A stretch of 64,000 bases of DNA, taken from an uncultured cyanobacterium. Its GTDB lineage: Bacteria > Cyanobacteriota > Cyanobacteriia > Cyanobacteriales > Nostocaceae. The notes beneath the pieces are model-generated. The model was not told the DNA's origin, made no database searches, and saw only the letters and a list, made by a program, of their open reading frames with translations. Each line of letters opens with the position of its first letter. The stretch's first letter is position 1. The position numbers and the translations under genes were made by a program. Below are positions 54,255 through 62,595 of this stretch, piece by piece. Location: contig CAIVAU010000119.1 in NCBI GenBank assembly GCA_903903925.1, forward strand, positions 1 through 64,000. The letters run 5' to 3'.

Positions 54255-55553
54255 TCAGAGTTTAGACATGACATCCTGTGCAGCTTGTAGTGTCTGCTCA
54301 ATATCTTCCTCTGTATGAGCTAAAGAGGTAAACCCAGCCTCAAACTGAGATGGTGCTAAGTAAACACCACGGTCCAACATCCCGCGATGGAATCTGCCAA
54401 ATTTGGTTGTATCTGACTTTTTGGCATCCTCGTAGTTATGAACTGGTCCATTCGTGAAGAACAAACCAAACATACCACTGATTTGACCGCCACAAGCTGC
54501 GTGACCAGTATCGTGAGCAATTTGCAATAAGCCATCTGCTAGCCTCTTAGTAATCTTGTCTAAGTACTCGTAAGTACCAGATGTGTGCAATAATTGCAGA
54601 GTTTTAATTCCAGCCGTCATTGCCAAGGGATTACCAGAAAGTGTCCCAGCTTGATACATTGAACCTGCGGGAGCAACCATTGACATAATATCTCGACGAC
54701 CGCCATAGGCTCCTACAGGCAAGCCACCACCGATAATTTTACCCAAGGTTGTTAAATCAGGGGTGACGCCAAACTTCTCCTGAGCACCACCGTAGGCAAT
54801 GCGGAAGCCTGTCATCACTTCGTCAAACACCAATAACGCTCCGTGTTCGTGAGTCAGTTCCCGTAGCCCTTCTAGAAATCCAGCATCGGGAGCAATAAAC
54901 CCAGCATTGCCAACAACTGGCTCAAGGATGACACCAGCAATCTCGTCGCGATTTTCTTCAAATAAGGCTTTGACTGCTTCCAAGTCGTTGAAAGGTGCAT
55001 TCAGGGTGTTAATGGTTGTTGATTTAGGAACACCTGGGGAGTCGGGTAAGCCAAGTGTGGCGACACCTGAACCTGCTTTCACGAGAAACATATCAGCGTG
55101 ACCGTGATAACAGCCCTCAAACTTGATGATTTTATCTCGCTGAGTGAAGGCTCGCATCAGCCGCAGCACTGACATACAAGCTTCTGTACCCGAATTAACA
55201 AATCTTACCATTTCGATGCTTTTAACGGCATCAATCACCATTTCTGCTAGTACATTTTCTAATACGCTTGGCGCACCGAAGCTAGTCCCTTTTTCTAGGG
55301 CTTCGTGCAATGCTGCAAGCACTTCAGGATGGGCATGACCACAAATTGCTGGACCCCAACTACCTACGTAGTCGATGTATTGGTTGTCATCCACATCCCA
55401 AATGTAAGCGCCTTTCACATGGTCAAAGACGATGGGTTGTCCACCTACAGATTTGAAGGCTCTGACTGGAGAACTGACTCCTCCTGGCATTAAGTTTTGG
55501 GCAGCCGTGAAGATTTCTTGTGATTTTGTGGTTTTAATCGTGGTATGTACCAA
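54255..55553 (-). CDS. hemL: Glutamate-1-semialdehyde 2,1-aminomutase
   Basis: A 432-residue protein. It converts glutamate-1-semialdehyde to 5-aminolevulinate with PLP, the C5 route to haem and chlorophyll. Visible are [95 protein letters not shown] and the PLP Lys in [17 protein letters not shown] chose a TTG start at 55553, giving LVHTTIKTT, because AGGAGAG lies six bases upstream and the family starts there. The ATG at 55613 would add 20 non-conserved residues. Confidence 0.95.
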   Translation of the reverse strand: MVHTTIKTTKSQEIFTAAQNLMPGGVSSPVRAFKSVGGQPIVFDHVKGAYIWDVDDNQYIDYVGSWGPAICGHAHPEVLAALHEALEKGTSFGAPSVLENVLAEMVIDAVKSIEMVRFVNSGTEACMSVLRLMRAFTQRDKIIKFEGCYHGHADMFLVKAGSGVATLGLPDSPGVPKSTTINTLNAPFNDLEAVKALFEENRDEIAGVILEPVVGNAGFIAPDAGFLEGLRELTHEHGALLVFDEVMTGFRIAYGGAQEKFGVTPDLTTLGKIIGGGLPVGAYGGRRDIMSMVAPAGSMYQAGTLSGNPLAMTAGIKTLQLLHTSGTYEYLDKITKRLADGLLQIAHDTGHAACGGQISGMFGLFFTNGPVHNYEDAKKSDTTKFGRFHRGMLDRGVYLAPSQFEAGFTSLAHTEEDIEQTLQAAQDVMSKL

Positions 55554-55658
55554 GGTTCTCTCCTGTCGTTGGCTCGAAAAAGTTCTATCTTGGGATAGGT
55601 TAAAAAAATGCATAGAACTTATATAGTAATAAAATAGCTGAACCAGGAAAATAACAAT

Positions 55659-55847
55659 ATGTTATACAAGTCAAATCAAGACTTGCCTTTAGAAATCCGC
55701 ACTCGCCTATCCGATGCATACCAGGATATTTACCGGGCAGCTTATAACTCGGCAATTCATTGGTACGGGGAAGCACCAAAGGCTCACCAAGTCGCTCGAA
55801 GTGCAGTTAAAATGCAATCGGCAATGCATGGAAGCGTTCTTGTATAG
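55659..55847 (+). CDS. ChaB family protein
   Basis: A 62-residue protein starting [20 protein letters not shown], with [20 protein letters not shown] and [13 protein letters not shown]. These match the ChaB family, small helical proteins also common in cyanobacteria. The C-terminal ten residues differ from the usual end. The role is unclear; ChaB is named from the cation-transport regulator in E. coli. AACAATATG context shows no strong ribosome-binding site. Confidence 0.8.
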   Translation: MLYKSNQDLPLEIRTRLSDAYQDIYRAAYNSAIHWYGEAPKAHQVARSAVKMQSAMHGSVLV

Positions 55848-55949
55848 GATAAGAAGATTAAAGTGATTTAAAAAAAAGGGTGGGATCTGCTCTAGATACA
55901 ATGGTATTGTGAAACTATTAACCATTTTATCTAGAGCAAAGTTTTTGGT

Positions 55950-56600
55950 ATGTTTTCTTCCGATCTGCATCCGCTAGATAACGCCATCCCAGTAGAGAAA
56001 ATTCGCTACGATGAGCGGGGTCTTGTGCCGGCAATTGTCCAAGATTATTTGGATGGCACAGTATTGATGATGGCATGGATGAATCGGGAGTCTTTACAAA
56101 AGACTTTGGAAACAGGAGAAACTTGGTTCTGGAGTCGTTCTCGTCAGGAGTTGTGGCACAAGGGCATGACTTCAGGGCACATCCAAAAAGTTTATAGTCT
56201 CCGTTATGATTGTGATAGTGATGCGCTCCTGGTTGGGGTAGAGCAGGTAGGAGATATTGCCTGCCACACGGGTGAGCGCAGTTGTTTTCATCAGGTCGAT
56301 GGAAAAAAAGTTTCACCACCATCTGATACTTTATCGCAGCTGTTTAGTGTGATATGCGATCGCCGCGATCACCCCAATCCAGACTCGTACACTTGTAAGT
56401 TGTTGGCAGGGGGTGATAACAAAATTTTGAAAAAGCTGGGTGAAGAAACCGCTGAGGTGGTGATGGCTTGTAAAGATGATGAGCCAGATGCGATCGCTTC
56501 AGAGGTAGCCGATTTATTCTACCATACCCTTGTAGCTTTGGCTCATCATCAAGTTGATTTGAAGGCAGTGTATCGCAAGTTGCAGGAACGGAGAAAGTAA
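55950..56600 (+). CDS. hisIE: Bifunctional phosphoribosyl-AMP cyclohydrolase/phosphoribosyl-ATP pyrophosphatase
   Basis: A 216-residue fusion that catalyses steps 2 and 3 of histidine synthesis. The HisI half has [46 protein letters not shown] and [11 protein letters not shown], with zinc and magnesium ligands. The HisE half has [28 protein letters not shown] and [17 protein letters not shown]. Length is normal. It stands alone in this window. A DnaA-box-like cluster lies about 75 bases beyond its stop. Confidence 0.96.
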   Translation: MFSSDLHPLDNAIPVEKIRYDERGLVPAIVQDYLDGTVLMMAWMNRESLQKTLETGETWFWSRSRQELWHKGMTSGHIQKVYSLRYDCDSDALLVGVEQVGDIACHTGERSCFHQVDGKKVSPPSDTLSQLFSVICDRRDHPNPDSYTCKLLAGGDNKILKKLGEETAEVVMACKDDEPDAIASEVADLFYHTLVALAHHQVDLKAVYRKLQERRK

Positions 56601-56675
56601 TCAAAATGCCGATTGCCGATCACCCAAAAATTTGTGTTTTTGTAATTCTTATTATTGGGTAGATTTTTCCTCACT

Positions 56676-56717
56676 GATTCCACAGAGTTTCCACAGGGAT
56701 TTTCCAGGTTTTCCACA
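56676..56717. promoter_or_regulatory. Cluster of DnaA-box-like nonamers
   Basis: GATTCCACA (56676), GTTTCCACA (56687), TTTTCCAGG (56700) and TTTTCCACA (56709), all in one orientation within 42 bases. TTTTCCACA is close to the DnaA box TTATCCACA. dnaA and dnaN are not in this window. Confidence 0.4.
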
Positions 56718-57084
56718 GATCCTCCACGACGTTATCGGATGTTGGGGTGTTACTGAGGATTATTTGACGTCAGTAACAAGAAACTCTCAAGACTGAGTTC
56801 TTTTTAAGAAGTGTTAAGAAAAATGACTTGTAACCCTTATTCCATCGTCAAGATTGATTTGTCAGCAGCAGCTTCGTAACATTTCGCAGTATTGACAACA
56901 CCACCCCCTTTTGCTGCAAAATGATGCGGCTTGCTTTTGTAGTCCGTTCTCGCGGCTGTGTCAAATTGCCTCACAAAGCTGTTGCCATAGAAGGCTGGAC
57001 AGGCTAGGAACCTCTGTGTTCATACTCTGCGGCTTTACTACAAGCAAAGTTTCCCATTGATGAACTTCAAAGGCGAAAAATCTC

Positions 57085-57282
57085 ATGAATGCAACAGTTA
57101 GTATTTTTACAGAAATTCCTGAAACATTGAATGAATCACTTAAAAACTACTTAGAAAAACATCCTGATTGGGATCAAACCCGAGTACTGACAGCAGCACT
57201 GTCCCTGTTTTTACTGCAAAATGGCGATAGTGATCGCCGTGCTGCTCGTGTTTATTTGGAAACTTTGTTTCACCACTGCTAA
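57085..57282 (+). CDS. DUF2811 family protein
   Basis: A 65-residue protein starting MNATVSIFTEIPETLNESLK, with HPDWDQTRVLTAALSLFLLQ and NGDSDRRAARVYLETLF. This pattern matches the DUF2811 group found in cyanobacteria. The N-terminal strand plus two helices resembles a ribbon-helix-helix fold, which would suggest DNA binding, but this is not proven. A strong hairpin lies 15 bases after the stop. Confidence 0.75.
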   Translation: MNATVSIFTEIPETLNESLKNYLEKHPDWDQTRVLTAALSLFLLQNGDSDRRAARVYLETLFHHC

Positions 57283-57296
57283 GGAGAAATGCGCCT

Positions 57297-57345
57297 CGCT
57301 ATACATCCCCACACCAATTTTGGCTGAGCGTGAGGATGTATAGCG
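57297..57345 (+). terminator. Hairpin downstream of the DUF2811 gene
   Basis: Arms CGCTATACATCC (57297-57308) and GGATGTATAGCG (57334-57345), 12 bp perfect, with a 25-base loop and TTATTG after it. It may end transcription of the DUF2811 gene. Confidence 0.5.
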
Positions 57346-57419
57346 TTATTGTTAAAGAACTTTCAAAGTCTGTAGTTGTCGTTTTGCAGTAATTACATAA
57401 AGTGTGGGTTCAGCGTTGA

Positions 57420-58139
57420 CTACTGAGCTTTTTCTAGCTGGGGGGGTTGAGTCGGACATTCAAATTTATACCCAACACCACGCACTGTTTGAATTAATGC
57501 TGGCTGGCTAGCATCAGCTTCAATCTTCTTCCGAATTTGACCTATATGCACATCTACAACCCGCTGATCGCCGACATATTCATAGTCCCACACTTCCTGG
57601 ATAAGTTCAGAGCGTCGCCAAACTCGACCTGGATGGCTGGCTAAAAAATGCAGTAAGTCGAATTCCAGCGCAGTTAAGGGAACTGGCTGGTTGTTAAGTG
57701 TTACCTCCCGGCGCACAGGATCAATCATTAACTTTTCAAATAAGAGGCGTTTTTGTTCGGCTGTGGTTACAACCCGCTGACGCCTTAAAATAGCTGCTAC
57801 TCTGACCTCTAGTTCTCCCAGACCAAATGGCTTGGTGAGATAGTCATCAGCACCCTTGGAAAAGCCGCGAATCTTGTCAGCTTCGTCTGCACGGCTAGTC
57901 AGCATGAGAACAAAAACACCATTACGACTTTGCATCTCTTGACAGAGATTAAACCCAATGACGTCTGGTAAATTTACATCTAAAATCACCAAGTCAGGGT
58001 TGAACTGCTCAAACATCGCTAAGGCGGTCTTACCATCTTCGGCAGCCTCCACCTGATAGGTCTGCTTAATCAAAAAGCGTTGGATTAAATTCCGAACCGC
58101 AGGGTCGTCATCAACTACAAGAATCTTGGCAGGAGCCAT
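57420..58139 (-). CDS. OmpR-family response regulator
   Basis: A 239-residue protein. The receiver domain has VVDDD near residue 10, the phosphoacceptor Asp54 (VILDVNLPD), the TSRADEADK loop and the conserved Lys in DDYLTKPF. The DNA-binding winged helix (about 140-235) has LTALEFDLLHFLASHPGRVW and VVDVHIGQIRKKIE, then TVRGVGYKF. The ATG at 58139 puts the receiver strand at the normal distance; in-frame ATGs at 58145 and 58157 are possible. No cognate histidine kinase gene is adjacent. Confidence 0.9.
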   Translation of the reverse strand: MAPAKILVVDDDPAVRNLIQRFLIKQTYQVEAAEDGKTALAMFEQFNPDLVILDVNLPDVIGFNLCQEMQSRNGVFVLMLTSRADEADKIRGFSKGADDYLTKPFGLGELEVRVAAILRRQRVVTTAEQKRLLFEKLMIDPVRREVTLNNQPVPLTALEFDLLHFLASHPGRVWRRSELIQEVWDYEYVGDQRVVDVHIGQIRKKIEADASQPALIQTVRGVGYKFECPTQPPQLEKAQ

Positions 58140-58157
58140 GACCATCACTTTGCACAA

Positions 58158-58816
58158 AGATTTATAGGATTAATAGGCGGTGTCGCGTAAAAGGCGTCTC
58201 CGCATTTAGGGGCAAGAAGAAACCACAAGGCTACGGTAAGAAATCCCAGACTATTCAAATACTAGTGTAATCAGGATTTTTGGCGTTTTAACCGCCGATC
58301 CGCATGGTAGTGCCACCCCGACATTGAAGTTTTAGGTAATTATCAACCTTGTGTTTGGTAAGCAGATGCTCTGATCTTAACCGCTGCATCTGGGTAAAAT
58401 AGAATACTTTCTAAACCCAGTAGCTTGGTAATTTAAATCGGTTTAATTTTAAATCGATCTGCTGCTCTATGACACAAGACAATAGTACGGCTAATTATTG
58501 AAAAATTGTTCAAGGCACCCTCAGCTGCCAAATTTCAAATACAAAAGATAATTTTTTCATAAAAAACGCCTTTTGGGTATTCCTAGCTCAAATTCTAGAG
58601 TAAAGCTCTGACTACTGAACGACATGAGGGGATACACGGAGTTCTGGGAACTATGTTAAAGTTACTATGGTGAAAGTTACTAGCTCAATTCAACTTACCC
58701 ATGCTAATATCAGAATAGAACATAAAACTCGACCGAAACATTTGTTTCGTTCCAAATTTGTTTTTTCTTCAACACTTAGGACTGCTGCCGATAAACGCTC
58801 TCAGTAAGAGACTCCC
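58158..58816. other. Intergenic region, no gene seen
   Basis: About 660 bases between the divergent OmpR regulator and the CPP1-like gene, holding both promoters. A 46-residue frame at 58667-58807 does not look coding. No RNA gene or operator was recognised. Confidence 0.5.
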
Positions 58817-59446
58817 ATGAGCGATCAAAATCCCTACGAAAAACTTGGGGTATCAGAGGATGCTAGCTTCGACGAGATTCAGGATGTTCGTAATCGCCTA
58901 TTTGAGCAATACAAAGGCGATAGCAAACGTCTGGAAGTCATTGAGGCGGCTTACGATGCGATTTTAATGGATCGCTTGCGTATGCGCCAAGAAGGCAAAA
59001 TTAAAGTGCCTGAACGCATCAGGTTTCCGGAGCTACGAGCGCAAGCGTCTCCGAAAGAAAATCTAACTCCTCGTGAACACTCACCTGCATGGCTGCAACG
59101 AACACTGGATCAGCCAACTCCTACAGACGTACTGTTACCTGGAGCTTGGTATGTCGGTTTGAGTGCTGTCAGCGTGTTTTACCAGTCTGGGGGCGATCAA
59201 GCCTTGCCTCTGCTGTTGGTAGTAGGGGTTGCCATTAGTATTTATTTTCTCAATCGCAAGGAAGGTAAATCTGGACGGGCAGTTTTATTGACGCTGTTCG
59301 GTTTAATAACGGGCTTAGTTGCTGGGGGACTAGTTGCTAACTGGCTCGCTCAACCAATAGAACAATTTATCCATCTCAGTGGAAATCAATTTTCTACGGT
59401 TGTAACTTTTATACTATTGTGGCTTATAAATAGCTTTCTACGATAA
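58817..59446 (+). CDS. CPP1-like (J-like) membrane protein
   Basis: A 209-residue protein. The N-terminal J-like region (NPYEKLGVSEDASFDEIQDV, VIEAAYDAILMDRLRMRQEG) lacks the HPD motif of true DnaJ. Two or three membrane helices follow (for example LPLLLVVGVAISIYFL and VLLTLFGLITGLVAGGLVAN). This layout matches CPP1, the chaperone-like protein of protochlorophyllide oxidoreductase in plastids and cyanobacteria. It may stabilise POR at the thylakoid membrane. The palindrome at 59524-59545 lies downstream. Confidence 0.85.
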   Translation: MSDQNPYEKLGVSEDASFDEIQDVRNRLFEQYKGDSKRLEVIEAAYDAILMDRLRMRQEGKIKVPERIRFPELRAQASPKENLTPREHSPAWLQRTLDQPTPTDVLLPGAWYVGLSAVSVFYQSGGDQALPLLLVVGVAISIYFLNRKEGKSGRAVLLTLFGLITGLVAGGLVANWLAQPIEQFIHLSGNQFSTVVTFILLWLINSFLR

Positions 59447-59523
59447 TTGTTTAGCTGTCGTAAAGAATACCCAAGCCGCCCCTTTGGGGAAGTCAAAATT
59501 GAGAAGGCACGAGGCAGCTATGA

Positions 59524-59545
59524 TCCCACAGCTTAAGCTGTGGGA
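59524..59545. terminator. Perfect palindrome (22 bp)
   Basis: Arms TCCCACAGCTT and AAGCTGTGGGA meet with no loop. It is between convergent CPP1-like and HAD genes and may serve both. No long T run follows. Confidence 0.5.
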
Positions 59546-59568
59546 TTTAAATAAGGACGCCCTGTTTC

Positions 59569-60279
59569 TCATCTACCTCCAGGATAGCTGCCTTGCCCGA
59601 AGGACTGTAACAATAAATCTACAGCCGATCTCAAGTCTTTAACGATTAAGTTGGGTTGATGAAGTTCTAGTTGGCTCCGATCGCGGATACCACACTCTAC
59701 AGCCATCACCTTAATACCGTGTTTGACCGCAGCCGTGATGTCAGCTTCTGTATCCCCTACCATCCATGTATCGGCAACTGGGGGTAACTCCTCTATCGCC
59801 CGTCCCATCAGTAAGGGTTTGTCCTCAATGTCACGGGTTTTTACGTAATCATTGCTGAGGCAGTAACAGCGATTTTCCGGGAAAAATCGACTTAAATGAA
59901 ATTTTTGCAAGGCGTAATCCAGTTCCCAAACCCGGCGCATGGTCAAAACTGCTAAATCAACTCCAGCCTGTTGAACTTTAAGGAGTGCATCCACAGCACC
60001 GGAAGCAAGGGTGTCATACTGAAAGTATTCTTCTGTATGTATGATTTGCCGCCTAATTTTTGAGAATTCTTGCGCCTGAGTCTCATCCAGCCCGGAGATC
60101 ATACCGATTTGTTTTTCTGGGATCTGCGATCGCTTCAGATCCCAAAATTCAGCTTTGGAAAGCTGTTTTACCTCTTGGTTTGAGTATCGGGTATTCTCTA
60201 AGCAAAATTGATAGACGCGGTAGTACCGTTCTGATACATCAATAATGGGACCATCAAAGTCTGTAATAAATCTTAACAT
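59569..60279 (-). CDS. HAD-superfamily hydrolase
   Basis: A 236-residue protein. Motif I is FITDFDGPIID with the nucleophile Asp7 and Asp9. The cap domain is helical (to about 90). Motif II is the Thr of AVLTMRRVW; motif III is a Lys after KTRDIED; motif IV is VGDTEADI. It resembles phosphoglycolate phosphatase-like HAD enzymes, but the substrate is unknown. It is convergent with the CPP1-like gene. Confidence 0.85.
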   Translation of the reverse strand: MLRFITDFDGPIIDVSERYYRVYQFCLENTRYSNQEVKQLSKAEFWDLKRSQIPEKQIGMISGLDETQAQEFSKIRRQIIHTEEYFQYDTLASGAVDALLKVQQAGVDLAVLTMRRVWELDYALQKFHLSRFFPENRCYCLSNDYVKTRDIEDKPLLMGRAIEELPPVADTWMVGDTEADITAAVKHGIKVMAVECGIRDRSQLELHQPNLIVKDLRSAVDLLLQSFGQGSYPGGR

Positions 60280-60301
60280 TTTGTAAAGAAGGAGTTGGGA
60301 G

Positions 60302-60331
60302 TGAGGAGTCAGGAGTCAGGAGTCAGGAGTT
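60302..60331. repeat. Heptamer array (AGGAGTC units)
   Basis: About four AGGAGTC units upstream of the HAD gene, with CTCCTGA units again near 60440-60500. Confidence 0.8.
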
Positions 60332-60519
60332 GGGGATTTAAACCCCTTTACTCAGACGCTTGCGGACGACGCTCGTTCCTCGCTAACGCTGGGCTATCCG
60401 CTACTGGCACAGTATTCCCAAGCTGAATTCTGGCTTCTGACTCCTGAGTTCTTTTTGATAAAGTTTTTGCCCGGTTTTTTATTCTTACTCCTGACTCCTG
60501 AATTCTATTTTTTATCAGA

Positions 60520-61587
60520 TTATCTCATATAATTTTGCAGGCTGCCTCGTTTGATTTGTTCTTGTTCTATTGCTTCAAATAAGGCACGAAAGTTGCCTTC
60601 ACCAAAACCGGTGGCTTGGGAACGGCGCTCTATAAACTCAAGGAAAAAGGTTGGTTGTTTAAAGATGGGCTGAGTGAAAATTTGTAGTAGGAGCGCATGA
60701 GCAATTTTTTCATTCCAATCCACCAAAATTTCCTGTTGGGCGATCGCCTCGAGTTCCTGTTGAGATAAAGGAAGTCTTTTTCGCTTTTCCAGGTTCAAGT
60801 AGTAGCTTTTGGGTACTGTAAGTAAGGATACACCACAAGCACGAAATTGGGCGATCGCCTTGATAATATTAGGTGTCCGTAAGGCAATATGTTGAATTCC
60901 TGGTCCATTATTCTCATTGAGAAACTCCTGAATTTGGGAATTAGGTGAAGCTGGTTGATTAATTGGCAATTGTACGCACCCATTACGCGAAACGATAACT
61001 TGGCTAGACAAAGCAGAACGTTCAGTTTGAATTTTAAACGTCTGCTGGCGCTGAAAATCAAGAACCTTTTCGTACCAAGCCACAGCACGCTCTAAATCAC
61101 CTGATGCTACATTCAGTACGATGTGATCTATCGAAGTGATAGAAGGTGAGGGGGAAACCGGTCTCCTTATTTCCTTGTCTTCTCCCCATCTTTCGATCAA
61201 CGTATGGGACAACCCACCCCAAGCCGCAATTTTAGCCCACTTGATGTAGATAGCACCTTGTTGGTGTTGCTGGATGGGTTGTAGGATTTTAGCACCATGG
61301 GCTTGAGCATGTGCGATCGCCGCTTCCACATCTTCGACACTAAAAGCAACATCCGTGACACCAGGGGGATGCTGACGCAGAAACTCAGCTACTGGACTGA
61401 TGGGTAAAAGCGGTGAAGACAGCAAAAAGTAGACAGAATCACTTTTCACCACTTCCGTGCAGGTGTGAAATCCTCCTTCCAAAGGGAGCGCATAATCGGC
61501 TACAGCTTGAAAACTGAGACGACTTACAAACCAATCGCGCCACGCTTTGGCATCTTCTACATAGAAGTGAACGTGATCAATATTCAT
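60520..61587 (-). CDS. hppD: 4-hydroxyphenylpyruvate dioxygenase
   Basis: A 355-residue protein with two VOC domains. HPPD converts 4-hydroxyphenylpyruvate to homogentisate with iron(II) and O2, for tocopherol and plastoquinone-related pathways. The iron ligands are seen in SIDHIVLNV (His), GIQHIALRT (His) and FFLEFIERR (Glu). The C-terminal GFGEGNFRALFEAIEQEQ is the typical HPPD tail. It stands alone, divergent from the TIR gene, with about 180 bases between. Confidence 0.93.
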   Translation of the reverse strand: MNIDHVHFYVEDAKAWRDWFVSRLSFQAVADYALPLEGGFHTCTEVVKSDSVYFLLSSPLLPISPVAEFLRQHPPGVTDVAFSVEDVEAAIAHAQAHGAKILQPIQQHQQGAIYIKWAKIAAWGGLSHTLIERWGEDKEIRRPVSPSPSITSIDHIVLNVASGDLERAVAWYEKVLDFQRQQTFKIQTERSALSSQVIVSRNGCVQLPINQPASPNSQIQEFLNENNGPGIQHIALRTPNIIKAIAQFRACGVSLLTVPKSYYLNLEKRKRLPLSQQELEAIAQQEILVDWNEKIAHALLLQIFTQPIFKQPTFFLEFIERRSQATGFGEGNFRALFEAIEQEQIKRGSLQNYMR

Positions 61588-61770
61588 GATTCTACAAAAA
61601 TCCAGCGCAACAGCTTATCTCTCTGTAAATTTTGCCTTTTTTACAGAATTTTGTGGTCACTCCTAAGCTAGAATTCAGGTTTTTTTTATGCGGTCTCAAC
61701 TTTCCAGCAGAGCAGCTGATGAACCCTGTTTGGGCTTCAAATAGGATTGCTATAGTAAAAACAAAAGGAT

Positions 61771-62541
61771 ATGTCCATGCAAAACTTAACAGAAGCAGAG
61801 GATAGCAACAAAAATTTTAAGTATGACGCATTTATCAGTTATAGTAGCCGCGATCGTGACTGGGTTAGCAATCACCTGCTAACTGCGCTAGAAAAAGCTG
61901 AGTTAAAAGCTTGCATAGATTACCGTGATTTTGAAATCGGAGTTCCAAGTCTGGTGAACATAGAGAACGCTGTTGAAAGAAGCCGCAAAACTCTGCTTGT
62001 GCTAACTCCATCATGGTTAAGTAGCAAATGGACCGATTTTGAGGCGCTGCTTATACAGACTCAGGATCCCAATGCGCAGGGACGACGTATTTTGCCGTTA
62101 ATGGTAGTTAAGACAGAACTACCCAAACGGTTAGAGATGTTGACATATATCGACCTTACAGACCCTGTGAACCTTGATTTTCAACTCGAACGCTTAATTA
62201 ACAACATTCGTAACAATAATAGACCTCAAGAAACATCGTATGATATATTGAAGGAAACACAGTCTTCTATAACAAGAACAAGCATCTCATCTACTATTAC
62301 TAGTGATTTTAGTCATGTCAAAGGGTTGGTAATGATGAGTAAACAACTTCAAAGTGCCGATATCAATACTCAACTAACATTTAATAGCTTAGATGCCAGA
62401 TTACGAGAAAATATTCGCGATGAAAATATGTTCGGTCCATCAGAAACTCTCCGCAACGAGCGTAACCGTATTGTTTATCAGTTAAATAGCTTAGGGCTGA
62501 ACTATCTGAAGAAGACTTTTACTGAAATGTGTGGCACGTGA
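61771..62541 (+). CDS. TIR-domain protein with C-terminal helical domain
   Basis: A 256-residue protein. The TIR domain (16-145) begins YDAFISYSSRDRDWVSNHLL, and has ACIDYRDFEIG, SRKTLLVLTPSWLSSKWTDF and, at residue 91, the Glu that corresponds to the NADase catalytic Glu of active TIRs. The C-terminal 85 residues (VKGLVMMSKQLQSADIN, and LRNERNRIVYQLNSLGL) look like the effector-associated adaptor domains seen in cyanobacterial conflict systems. It lies 54 bases before a dynamin-like GTPase gene. An NADase effector triggered by that GTPase is plausible inference. Confidence 0.85.
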   Translation: MSMQNLTEAEDSNKNFKYDAFISYSSRDRDWVSNHLLTALEKAELKACIDYRDFEIGVPSLVNIENAVERSRKTLLVLTPSWLSSKWTDFEALLIQTQDPNAQGRRILPLMVVKTELPKRLEMLTYIDLTDPVNLDFQLERLINNIRNNNRPQETSYDILKETQSSITRTSISSTITSDFSHVKGLVMMSKQLQSADINTQLTFNSLDARLRENIRDENMFGPSETLRNERNRIVYQLNSLGLNYLKKTFTEMCGT

Positions 62542-62595
62542 TATCTTCAAATAAGTGCCCTATGTACGTCTCTAATCTGTAAAAAGAGGTTGAAT

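Noticed and set aside
58667-58807. 46-codon plus-strand frame before the CPP1-like gene
   Set aside because: Composition is not protein-like and there is no ribosome-binding site; more likely leader DNA.
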